Below, piece after piece: positions 47,914 to 58,134 of a stretch of 64,000 nucleotides of DNA (position 1 is its first letter; each line of letters starts with the position of its first letter). The translations under genes and the position numbers were made by a program. The DNA lies in assembly GCA_029255685.2 (NCBI GenBank), contig CM055315.2, forward strand, positions 46,233,705-46,297,704, written 5' to 3'. The stretch comes from Silene conica. Taxonomy: Eukaryota; Streptophyta; Magnoliopsida; Caryophyllales; Caryophyllaceae. The notes under the pieces are model-generated. The model was not told where the DNA came from. It ran no database searches and saw only the letters and a program-made list of their open reading frames with translations.

Positions 47914-48822
47914 ATGGCAACCAACGCTCCACCTCTCACTAACGTATCATGGCTTCGATCCTTTATGGATCGTTGCAAACTCGATAAGCATGGTTCCAAT
48001 TTTAAGGATTGGGATGCGCAATTGCTTTTGGCCGCTCAAGGTGACGATAAGAGTCGTTACCTATCCGAAGCCGCTCCTCCCGCTCCGACCGCTCGTTCGT
48101 CGGCCCAAATTCGTGAGGCCTATGAAGCCTACATGAAAGAGTCCTCCGCTCTTAAAAATGTGCTCATCTTCTCCATGGAGCCGGATCTCCAAAGGAGTAT
48201 GATTAAGTTGACCACAGCGTATGAGATATACACCAAGCTTGCGACCATGTTTTCGCAAACTCCAAGGGTGATCCAATATGAGGCGGCTTCCGCCTTCTTT
48301 GACATTACATTCAAGGAAGGGCAAAAGATAAGCCCTCATGTGCTCAAACTCGTTGAGCTCGCGGAGACTCTAAAAGCTCAAAATGTTGATGTTCCCGACT
48401 CTCTAATTATTGACCGAGTTCTTCACTCGCTCAATAAGGTTAAGGCGTATGCTCAATTCCGGGTGAATTTCAATATGTGAAACCAAGAGACCACATTGGA
48501 TGAGTTGCATAAGATGCTAGTCCAAGCCGAAAGGGACATGGGACTTCATGAAAGTTCCACCAACGATGTTTTGAACATCGAAAAGAAAGGGAAAACGAGC
48601 TTCAAAAGGAATGCCTCTAAAGGCAAGGGCAAGAAAACGTTCAAGCCCAAGGCGACCAAAGAAAAGACCTTTTCGAAAGGCGCTTCCACCTCGTCTTCAA
48701 AAGAGCAAGACAAGTGCCATTATTGCGCGAGGATCGGTCATTGGAAGCGAAATTGCCCCAAATACTTAAGTGATCTCAAAAATAGGAAGGCCACCGCCGT
48801 AGGTAATAATTCTCGTTTATGA
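47914..48822 (+). pseudogene. Element F gag (one in-frame stop)
   Basis: ATG 47914 (MATNAPPLTNVSWLRSF) opens a copia gag of about 300 residues. UBN2-type region with PRVIQYEAASAFFDITFKEG and SPHVLKLVELAETLKAQNV, then TGA at 48478-48480 in frame, then DELHKMLVQAERDMGLHES, a Lys-rich segment, and the zinc knuckle CHYCARIGHWKRNC near residue 267. The frame ends NNSRL at 48822. An alternative end is possible: GT at 48802 and AG before GGGCGCC at 48894 would join to a tail APPNNDKGKEKEA. The TGA fits a C-to-T change. The product would be the capsid protein. Confidence 0.88.
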
Positions 48823-51305
48823 TTCATGTCATTTATCAACTTATGTATAGTGATACAAATGTGTTGATGTTTACCCTTTTTAAATGTTTTAAAGGGGCGC
48901 CTCCTAATAACGATAAGGGCAAGGAGAAGGAAGCTTGAAGTTCCTTACTTGGATGGCTATGGTAGCATCCAAATTGATCGAAGACTTGAAGAGCTAGCCT
49001 CTAATTTTCATATCGTCTTCTTTCATATTTTGCATTTATTTATGGAACAATTTATTTTCTTGTAAGACAAGGATTAAAATCCTAAAACAATGGTTGTAAT
49101 TTTTGATATTGGTGACTTGGTTTTCAACCCGAGTCACTACTTTTGTTCTTAATCAATGTTTTGATTTATCAAATAAATTGCATGCCTTGTTAAAACATGA
49201 ATAATAGTGATCTAATCACGCAATAAATATTGATACGATCAAGTATAATATAATCAAAGAGTTGATTAAAACGGAGAACTACACCCCATGAGATACTTTC
49301 AATCAAAATACGACAATATTAGTTCATTATAAGATTTTCATTTTAAGTGAAAATGAGAATGTTTTCATCACACCTATAAAACTTCAAACATTCATATACA
49401 TTGGTTACTCGAAATAGCTATCCTTATACGAATAAAGGTAATTGTTAGAAGGATAGAGTGGGAGAAAATATTTCGCTCGCAAACCAATGATAATATAAAG
49501 GATCTTAGAGAAGATTCCTACTTGGGAGTCTTAAGAAGAACCCTAAATGAATTGAAGAAACTACGAGAGGACACTGAAGAAACTACGGGAGAACACTCGA
49601 AGAAAAGTTCTTTGTGTTCATTGTTTCAAAGAGAGGAGACATGAAACCCCGTATGAATTCGGAAGGAATATCGGCTCCTTGAGATAATGATTTTTTAAAG
49701 ATTATAAGATAATAGAGGAGAAATCATCTATCTATACGGGAGGTAAGACCGGTTCCTTAATAAATGATTTTTCTAAGCTTATAAGGTAAAAGAGAAGAAA
49801 TCATCTCAATTCTCTCAATGTAGTTATAAAGAAATTATCATGTCATATTCGTCTCGAGGAAACGAAGACATGATAAGAGGGTGATGATTGATTGAATGGA
49901 AAATAGATCACTATAGGGATAGTGATGGTGATAATGATTCAAGATATAAATAAAAGATTTACATGCAAGAAATGAAAGGTTCATTTAAGAGATCGAGTAA
50001 TATTGATTTTAGTGGGAGCGATGTTCATTAAAAGAATTAAGCCTACCATTTAGAGAGGATGGGTGATTCTTTAAGGTGTAAAGAATAAGAGGTTTTCAAT
50101 TCTAGATGATCAAAAACCTTATATCATAATATGATGGAGCTTTACGGGAAGGTTTATTATATTGATAATAAAAGGTCGCCCATTAGAAATCAAAATGGTT
50201 AGATATGAATAACCTTGATAAAATAGCCAAGATGTTTGAAAATAGTAAGAGTGATGAAATCACTCATAACTACAATGTAGATTTCAGTACATAAGTGACT
50301 AAAGAGAGTGATTCCTCAATCCCTCCAGTATATCGATACGTCACAAGTTATGAGATAACAGTGGGAGTTTTCCTCCGGAAAGGAAACTCAAAATCTAGAA
50401 AGAGTTCTAGATATGTACTCAAATAGAATCATATTATACGGGATAATATGAGAATGAAGGAGACAAAAATTTGTAAGTTTTGCAATCATGAATAAAAGGT
50501 TTATTCGCAAAACACTAATACAAATAGATGATTGTGCATCAAATGCAAGATAATAGTATTGACTATTGTTGCATGACAACATCATTTGAGTTACGAATAA
50601 CTCAAAGTGAAAGATACTTTGTCAGAATCCAAATGGGTTGTATGAGACAACATTGAACCCCATAAGTGAACTGGATTGACTTAGTATGGCCCCTAGCCGC
50701 TTACATGAGGTGACGTCTCAAAGCGACTAGAGTGTGAGGCGATTGATGGCAAGTTCAAGTGCCATAGAGTCATATGTGATGACTAGTCGATCACATAGGC
50801 AGACTGTAAAAGACACTCTGTCGGGCAATGTGACCGCTTATAGAGTTCTGGAAATTTTATAGCCGGGTCGTGGCGAGAGCTGCTATAGTATTCTTGTGAG
50901 TCAATTCTTAGACTAAAGACTACTTTCCCAAGATAGTACAGTTTAGGCACAACCTTGATCTGTTCTCTACGACTTTTCGTAACTGGAGTCAAATGGGACT
51001 GCTTCAGGCTGTGACTGACTGTGACTAGTCAAAGGAAGTAGTGCGATAGAAATTGTCCACCCCTTGTCAGGGTTGTTCAAATCTCAGGGCCACTCGAGGA
51101 GAAGTTAACTTGAAATGCGTGGCCACGCTCGGAAGGTATCTATGGTAGATAATTCCGGTCAAACAGTTATTCTCCAGATCGAGGAAACCACTCATGATAT
51201 GATCGAATGCAAGTACGACCTCAGAGAGACATCTTGCATTGAGTGGGAGATTGTAATAGGACAAGAGAATTGGTGACGCACACTTGTCGAGGACAAGTGG
51301 GAGAT
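48823..51305 (+). other. Pol-less 3' region of element F
   Basis: No integrase, RT or RNase H motif in any frame. Two similar blocks around 49670-49810 (GAAATCATCT repeats) suggest local duplication. The last 700 bases follow the plan of D's 3' UTR. Hairpin CTTGTC-GAG-GACAAG lies at 51283-51297 and purine tract TGGGAGAT at 51298-51305. A second GAGTGGGAGATTGT lies at 51241-51254. Confidence 0.75.
51283..51305 (+). promoter_or_regulatory. PPT-proximal hairpin and polypurine tract of element F
   Basis: Perfect 6-bp stem CTTGTC/GACAAG with loop GAG, then TGGGAGAT immediately before the 3' LTR. Confidence 0.78.
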
Positions 51306-52543
51306 TGTTGGGAAATGTGTCCTCAACAATAGTGCGATCACGTAATTAAATCTTATGACAAGAATGCGCAAGGGATGATACGATTTATATTAGTCAACTG
51401 ACCAACATTAATCGGTAATGATTGGCTAGCTAGAGTTTGACATTACTGTCGTATGACGGTGGTGGTCAGTTGATCCCTTTAGGTCACACCTTTAGGACAA
51501 TTTCCTTAATTGATAAAATGATCAAATGTATATTGATACGATTTGATCATATTCCTTAAACTCGTATATCGAGAAATTAGAGGTTAAATCTTATTGTAAG
51601 ATTTATGTTTAAAATTGAAACGTGTCAATTGTTAAACATTAAACGATAATTTATAATATCGGAATTAGAATGAATTGGGTTATAATTATTACAAAGGTTG
51701 TAAATCGTATTGACGATAAATTATGAATGACCATTTTACATGCTCGTAATTTCGAATTACATGTCGAAATAATAAATAGGATTTATTTAATTTTTAAATG
51801 GTATTTATATGTGATAAATATGCATTTTCAAATTACAACAATTGTTATTATAGTGTAACACCTTAGATGTCACACTTATACAATTGTTTACTAGACAATT
51901 ATAAAATGGATTACTTGTTATATGAGGATGCCGGTTTTGGGGTTGGTTACGGGTATGATTATGGGTGTTTAATTGATCAATAAACCTAATCATTAAAGGA
52001 GTCTTGGAAACTCTACCTATGGCCACCCTAAGGAGCATGCCCAAGTAAAATTGTCTCCCTTTTGTGGCTCCCCATACCCGGCCATCCCAAACCCAAGACA
52101 AACACAATATAACTTGTGAAGTCTCTCTTAATTCATTCTATTCTAATTTTGTTAGTAAAATTTCTCTAAGAAAAGAATACTACAAAACCTCTAAATATTA
52201 TGAGATAATCGATATACTAATACAAAAGGTTATATTAGTGTTTAAGGCAATTCTAAATAAAGATTAGAATTCGTTTAGGGCAAAACCGATTCTTGCTCTA
52301 GCATTATCAAGGTTTCGGTTCATTGAGGGATTGTCTTGGTGCATCCAAAGGAGGTATTCTATTTTGGGTACTTGGAGGATCATCCTTGCTAAATATTTGG
52401 ACCGTGTGTAAGGGTTCGAATACTCTCTTATTTCCGCTTTTTAGCATGCTTAAGATCGTTTTAACAAGTATATTAAAATACTAATTACAAGGTTACTTAG
52501 TATGACTAAAGATTAGTTTATGAGTAACTAATAAAACCTATCA
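51306..52543 (+). repeat. 3' LTR of element F
   Basis: 1238 bp, TGTTGGGAAATG to AACCTATCA, then AGAAG. Confidence 0.92.
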
Positions 52544-53499
52544 AGAAGTGTGCCTCACGTTTCTCTATACGAATCATAATACGTTTCATATTATCTTTAT
52601 AGTTAATTAAATAAATAAACTTGTTTATTTAATCTACTTATAGATTGACTAGGATTTGATTCAAGATATAATTTATTATATTATTGACAAGAATTAGGAA
52701 TTGATTCAAAATAGGATTCTATATTTTATGGTATAAGATATTTCCTAAGTCTAATAGGATTATGGAAATATTATCTTATGTCTTAATTTAATATTATCTT
52801 AATAGAATCCTTTCCTAAAACAAGTAAGATTAAGTTTTAAATATTACCTAGAATTAGTATTCTAGATAAAGTAATATTCTTAAACTATCTAGGATTCAAC
52901 CTAGATCTAAATTAGTAAATATACTTTCATTGTCACACGCCTAAACTACTTCACGAAAACAAGCCTCACGCAAACTAAGAAAAAGTAACGAACGTGCTCT
53001 CATATACGTTTCGTTTTCCGTGCCAATCATTGTCAAATCTCGTAATCAAGACTACAAGCATTGAGGAATATTTTCATACATTCAAGATCATCAAATACAA
53101 GAAGTTGTTAAAAGTTTATCTTACTTACTTAAGATAGATTCGAGTATTTAGCGGTACTCATTGTAAGCAAGTATTTCACGGTACTTGTCGTAGCTAGATA
53201 TTTTACGGTATCTATATTGAGTTACAACTAACATCAAAGTTGTACGAGTTGGGTTGATAAAATTGTAATCCAGAGAAGGTACTAAATTTATAAATCGAGA
53301 ATAGTGGACGTAGGTTTCGATTTGTGAAACTGAACCACTTCAAAAGATCGTGTCTCCTTTACTTTATCGTTCTTACTCGTTACTTGCTATTACTTCATCT
53401 CAACAACAAACATCGAAGAAGAATCGAAAAAGTTGGCATACTCAATTCAACCCCCCCCCCCCCCTTCTTGAGTATATCTAGGTCAATAGACTCTTCAAT

Positions 53500-53512
53500 T
53501 GGTATCAGAGCC
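53500..53512 (+). other. Primer-binding site of element G
   Basis: TGGTATCAGAGCC two bases after the LTR end CTCTTCA. Confidence 0.87.
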
Positions 53513-53564
53513 TCGTGCTCTTGAAAGCCTTACAGCTTGAGATTGATCCTTCTATTGATTCTTA

Positions 53565-54983
53565 ATGGATTCTAAACACCTTAAGTGTCCTATCTTCGAT
53601 GGAAATAACTACAGCTTGTGGAAGAACATGATGACCCATTACGTCAAAGGATGTGACTGGGAATGCTGGAAAATAATTAAAACTGGACCACGAAAGATCT
53701 TGGTTGCATCTGCAAATGGAACCACATATGAGAAACCATAAAGTGACTATGTGGAAGCCGATTACAAGATTGCTGAGAAAAATTCAAAAGCCATGAGTCT
53801 ACTTCAAAACGGTATGATTACTTCTGAATTTGATCGCTTTTCCTCTTGTAATTCAGCTAAAGAAATATGGGATGGCCTAGAACTTGCCTATGAAGGTACC
53901 TCCGCAGTCAGGAAACATCGTATAGACTTGCTTATTCAACGATATGAACTTTTCACTATGGAAAAGAATGAATCGATTGATAGCATGTCTGCACGATTCT
54001 CTTGCATACTTAATGAACTGCGGAACCTTGGTAGGAAGTATGATTCCGAGGACATAGTCAGAAAGGTCCTTAGAAGCCTTACCAAAAAGTGGCAACCTAA
54101 AGTCACTGCAATTGATGAAGCTCGTGATCTCTCGACCATGACTTATCAAGAACTTATTGGATCTCTAATGGCTCATGAGATCATGCTGAATAGAGATGAT
54201 GATGATCATCCTAAAAACAAAAACATTGCCTTACAAGCCTCTACAAGCGTAGAATGCGAACCCGAACTGGAAGATGAAACAGTTCTATTCGCAAGACGCT
54301 TTAAAAAGGCAGTCTTCAAAGGGAGATTTACCAAATCCAATAATAAAGCAAACGACAAGAAAAAGAATGACTCTAAGCAAACCTTTTTCAAGCGAGGATG
54401 CTTCAAATGTGGTGATCAAGGCCATATGATCAAAGACTGTCCAAGCTGGGACAAAATTAAAGACAAATCCAAACGAGATAAGACCAAGACTGAATTCAAG
54501 AAGGTTATGCTCGCATCTTGCTGGGGAGAATTAGATTCCGAAGATGACGAAGATTCGGAGGAAGAAGAAGTCGCTAACCTGTGCCTAAGCAACATCAGTT
54601 TGGATCTAATCTCCGACGATCATGACTCATCACAATTCTGCCTCTATGGAGAATCTGATTCAGAAGATGAAGACCAAGAGGTAAATTTTTTACAGCTTAA
54701 GAGTCAAGTTAAAAATTTATCTAAGTCTGCATTAATTAATTATTTCGAACAAACCTTAGACCAATGTCACGAACAAAGTCTTGAATTAGACGAATTGAAG
54801 GAACAGATCCTTGACATTGCAGAGGAAAATCAACTCTTAAAGGCCAAAGCTAAGAAACTGAAATCCAAAGTTAACATTGATACAAATGTTAAATTGGAAA
54901 CAGTAATGTCTGAGAAGAAAATTCTTGAGTCTAAAGTTACAGCCAATGAAGCTGTAATCTCAAAAATTGAAACTCAACATTAA
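53565..54983 (+). pseudogene. Element G gag, N-terminal part (broken)
   Basis: The true start is ATG 53565 (MDSKHLKCPIFDGNNYSLW); a TAA at 53739-53741 interrupts codon 59. From 53751 (a GTG, not a start) the frame is open: UBN2 gag (KHRIDLLIQRYELFTMEKNE), zinc knuckle CFKCGDQGHMIKDC near 54397, acidic stretch ESDSEDEDQE, and a coiled coil rich in Leu and Lys. It ends at 54983 by a one-base frame change; the coiled coil resumes at 54967 in the next frame. The long acidic/coiled gag is characteristic of SIRE elements. Confidence 0.85.
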
Positions 54984-55887
54984 AGAGCTTGAATCTAAGA
55001 TTATAGCCAATGAAGCTATAACCTCAGATCTAAAAAGGTCTAATGAACTTCTAAAGAGTAAACCTACACCAGTGGTTGAAGATGAAACTCATCAAGAAGA
55101 AGTTGAAATCCTCGAGCAAAAGATCATGGATCTGGAATTCAAAATAACCAAAATTAAAAAGGAACATGCAAAAATCGTGTTCAATTTTAATAAGGATATT
55201 CAAGACTTAAAAGAACGTAACAATGTTGACCACTCCTCCTGCATAAAAGAAATAGATTCTTTAAAAGACCTTCTTCTTTATGCTCGTAAGGTTCACGAAA
55301 AATGGGAAGGAAGTACTAACGTACTAATCTTCCTAACTAAACAATCTGATAACAACATGAAGATGGGCCTAGGACATGAGTGCTATGGTAGGAGAGACCA
55401 TTCTAAATGTCAACAAAAACCTGATGAACGTGACTTTAGAAAAAGAAAGTATGTAGACTTGCCCGAATATTTGATTTGTACTTATTGTGGTCATACTGGA
55501 CACCTACGAGAAAACTGTGTAAAACACGCACTCGACTTCAAAACTGGAGTCAAATTTGTGAAATCTCTAGGTATACCAAATGATTCCATATCTATCATTG
55601 ACAGTGAGGAAGGTAATGAAAAGGTTGAGGAAAGAAATAATGACCATAGATGGTTCTATGACATGTCCTTTAATTACGTAGAAAAGAAAAATAGAACCAC
55701 TCAAACTCCTAAACCTACAACCTACAAGAAACAAAACCCAAAGACTCACACTAGACCAACAAAACCTAACTATCACAGATACAAGAGACCTATAGTGAGA
55801 CAAGTCTGGGTTAAAAAGGAAGATGTTTTTATTGTCACTAACTCTAAAGGACCCAAGTATGCTTGGGTACCTAAGACCTGTCTTTAA
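54967..55887 (+). pseudogene. Element G gag, C-terminal coiled coil and second zinc knuckle (broken)
   Basis: Shifted frame: LESKIIANEAITS repeats LESKVTANEAVIS of the preceding frame, pointing to a tandem duplication of about 80 bp. Coiled coil to about 55300, then a second CCHC knuckle CTYCGHTGHLRENC (55477-55518), a basic Thr/Pro/Lys-rich linker, and KYAWVPK before the TAA at 55885-55887. No independent start is implied. Confidence 0.82.
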
Positions 55888-55895
55888 ATTACATT

Positions 55896-56536
55896 GTGCA
55901 GATAATCGCTAAAGAGAATAATCTATGGTACCTCAACAGTGGATGCTCTCGACACATGACAGGCGACGCCAACCTATTCACTACCTTGGAACCATTCGAT
56001 GGAGGAAAGGTCACCTTCGGTGACAACAAAAAGGGAAAGGTAATAGGTGTCGGTAAGATAGGCATCTCATCTTCTCACTCTATTAGCGATGTATATCTGG
56101 TAAGCGGTCTTAAACATAACTTAATTAGTATATTCCAGTTATGCGACAAAGGAAACAAAGTTGTCTTTCATACAGATATTTGTCGTATAATTGTGGAAGG
56201 TACAAGTAAAGTTATTCTGGAAGGTCATAGAAAGAAAAATGTTTACATGATTGATTTAAACGTTGTGCCTACTGACTCTCTATCATGTATGAAAGTTATG
56301 TTATATGATCCATGTCTTTGGCATAAGAGATTTGGGCATATTAGTTCTCCTATTCTTAGCAAATTGAAGAGATGGGACTTGGTCGAAGGTCTTCCCAAGA
56401 TCAAGTTTGATCAAGAAAAGATGTACGACACATGTGCACGATGTAAACACGTCAGATCATCCTTCAAACCAAAAAGAATAGTAAGTACTAACCAAGCTCT
56501 TGACCTAGTACATATGGATCTCTGTGGCCCTATGAA
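55896..56536 (+). pseudogene. Element G protease and start of integrase, cut by CACTA element H
   Basis: Protease motif WYLNSGCSRHMTGD has Asn in place of the catalytic Asp. GAG-pre-integrase LWHKRFGHISSPILSKLK and the zinc cysteines CARCKHVRSSF follow, then MDLCGPMN, where H begins. A frame change separates it from the gag part; the nominal start is GTG. The frame continues to 56612 only by running into H. Confidence 0.87.
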
Positions 56537-56642
56537 CACTACTACAAATATAGGTTTAGGAGACGGGGCTAATGGAACGAATTTTTGCGGAACCGTGCTA
56601 ATGTGTCAATAAAAATGCGCGGGATTTTTTAATTCAGAAATA

Positions 56643-56977
56643 CAAGACGGTTCCCATTATAACCCGTCTTTATTTATTCTAAATAAACTAAAGAGAGCGG
56701 TTAAAAAACTTAACCGTGCTCTTATGTTACCATTTGGAAATCTAAGAGAACGGTTCTGTAAGAAACCGTTCTCTTTTCCTTGAGAAAATAAAAGAGCACG
56801 GTTGCCTTCAGAACCGTCCTCTTTGCTCTTCATAAAAATTTAAACATAATAACTAAAAGAGAACGGTTTCGTTTATAACCGTTCTCTTTGCTTCTCTAAA
56901 AGAGAACGGTTCGTTTATAACCGTTCTCTTTGCTTCTAAAAGAAGACGGTTCCCTTGTGAACCGTTCTCTTTGCTCT
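56643..56977. repeat. Subterminal inverted-repeat array of element H
   Basis: Seven stem-loops in about 335 bp, most of the form AAGAGAACGGTT...AACCGTTCTCTT with 6-13 base loops (for example 56744-56777, 56855-56890, 56897-56932). Expected role is binding of the TNPA-like protein near the transposon end. Confidence 0.85.
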
Positions 56978-58134
56978 TCATAAAAATTAAACATAACGTG
57001 TAAAACACAGTAACTGCTGCAGCCTTCCAAAACCTTTGAAATTCTGCGAATTCAAAGTCTGCGTATTTTCCACATAGTTTCTTCTTGCTATCAATCTGCG
57101 AATTCAGTCCGCCATAGTTCTTCTTCACCAAGCAACTGAACCATAATCGTACGCCTCTTTCTCCTTTACTCTTGTTTGAATTACCAATTTTGTCGATATT
57201 ATTAGGTTTTATGAATGTTTATGAATTTTTATGTGGTTTTGATGTTGAATATATGATTCTTGTTTGAATATATGTTTGAATTACTCTTGTTTGAATTACC
57301 AATTTTGTCGATGTTTACCAATTTTGTTTGAATTACTCTTGTTTGAATTACTCTTGTTTGAATATATGATTCTTGTTTGAATATATGTTTCAATTACTCT
57401 TGTTTGAATATATGTTTGCCTGTGTGGTTTTTGTTTGTAACAAACACCAATTTTGTTCAAAATTACGGTCGATGGTTTGATACAAAACGTGCTGAACAGG
57501 AGGGTTTGATGGTGGTTTGTCGATGGTTGTAGGTGAGACGAGAGGGTGTTGGTACCACCTCTGGGACCACCGTGGGTCAGTGGTGACAACGGTGGTGGCC
57601 AGAGGTGGTGTGGGGCAAGGGGGTGAGAGAAATCCTAACGGGAAAAGGAGGGGGAGTGTAGGTGAGTTGCTGGAAAACGAATAACAGTGTGTGTGTGACG
57701 GGTTTTGGGCAGTACGTTAGGGCAGTAATGGTGGGTTCTGGTGGCAGCGAGAAGGTGGTGGTTGTAGTAGGTGTTGCAGGCTAGGGAGTAATGTTGATAG
57801 TGGTGGCTAGGGGTGGCCCGGCTGGTGGTTTTCTAGCCTTGAAGTTGAGTGCGCGGGTGAGTAAAGACGAAGTGGCTGCCTGATGAGGTTAGTTAAGTTG
57901 TTGGTCGTGGGGTTTGATCCCTGGATCAAAGGGTAGGGGATGTTTGTTATTTATGTTTATTGATGATATTATTATTATTATCATTACGGTATTATTATTT
58001 GAGTATTATTGATATTAATATCGTCCTTTTATTGTTGTTTTTAACATTAGTGATATTATTACTATTAGTATTATTATTGCTATTAGTATTATTATCGTTA
58101 ATAATTGAATTATGTTGTAATTATGTAGCCGAAT
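56978..58134 (+). other. 5' noncoding region of element H
   Basis: Tandem GAATTACTCTTGTTTGAATATATG-like repeats at 57170-57420, then a G-rich stretch (57530-57900), then ATT-rich sequence ending in TTATGTAG just before the transposase ATG. This suggests a GC-rich untranslated exon and an intron, as in En/Spm leaders; that is inference. Confidence 0.5.

Larger units (their letters stand above)
44218..52543 (+). mobile_element. Element F: copia-type LTR retrotransposon with gag only (TR-GAG-like)
   Basis: LTRs 44218-45460 and 51306-52543 are nearly identical and flanked by AGAAG (44213-44217, 52544-52548). Primer-binding site, polypurine tract, a 2.4-kb leader and a gag with CCHC knuckle are present. 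No protease, integrase or RT motif is found in the remaining 2.5 kb. The family is related to D/E in gag and leader plan. It resembles the non-autonomous gag-only class (TR-GAG) and would need pol from another element. Gag itself has one stop. Confidence 0.92.
43646..53497 (+). repeat. 5' LTR of element G, split by element F
   Basis: LTR sequence is 43646-44217 and 52549-53497, about 1.5 kb without F. A 14-base C homopolymer lies at 53451-53464. Starts TG, ends CA. No partner LTR is in the window. Confidence 0.78.
43646..56536 (+). mobile_element. Element G: SIRE-like Ty1/copia retrotransposon, 5' portion
   Basis: The 5' LTR begins TGTTGAG after TAGCA in E's leader and ends CTCTTCA at 53497, followed by a methionine-type primer-binding site. 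Gag is long, with an acidic and coiled-coil extension typical of the SIRE/Maximus lineage, then protease and the start of integrase. F is nested in the LTR and H cuts the integrase at 56536. The rest of G should lie beyond H. Confidence 0.85.

Noticed and set aside
53451-53464. Run of 14 C as a functional element
   Set aside because: A homopolymer in G's LTR, open to sequencing error; nothing else supports a role.
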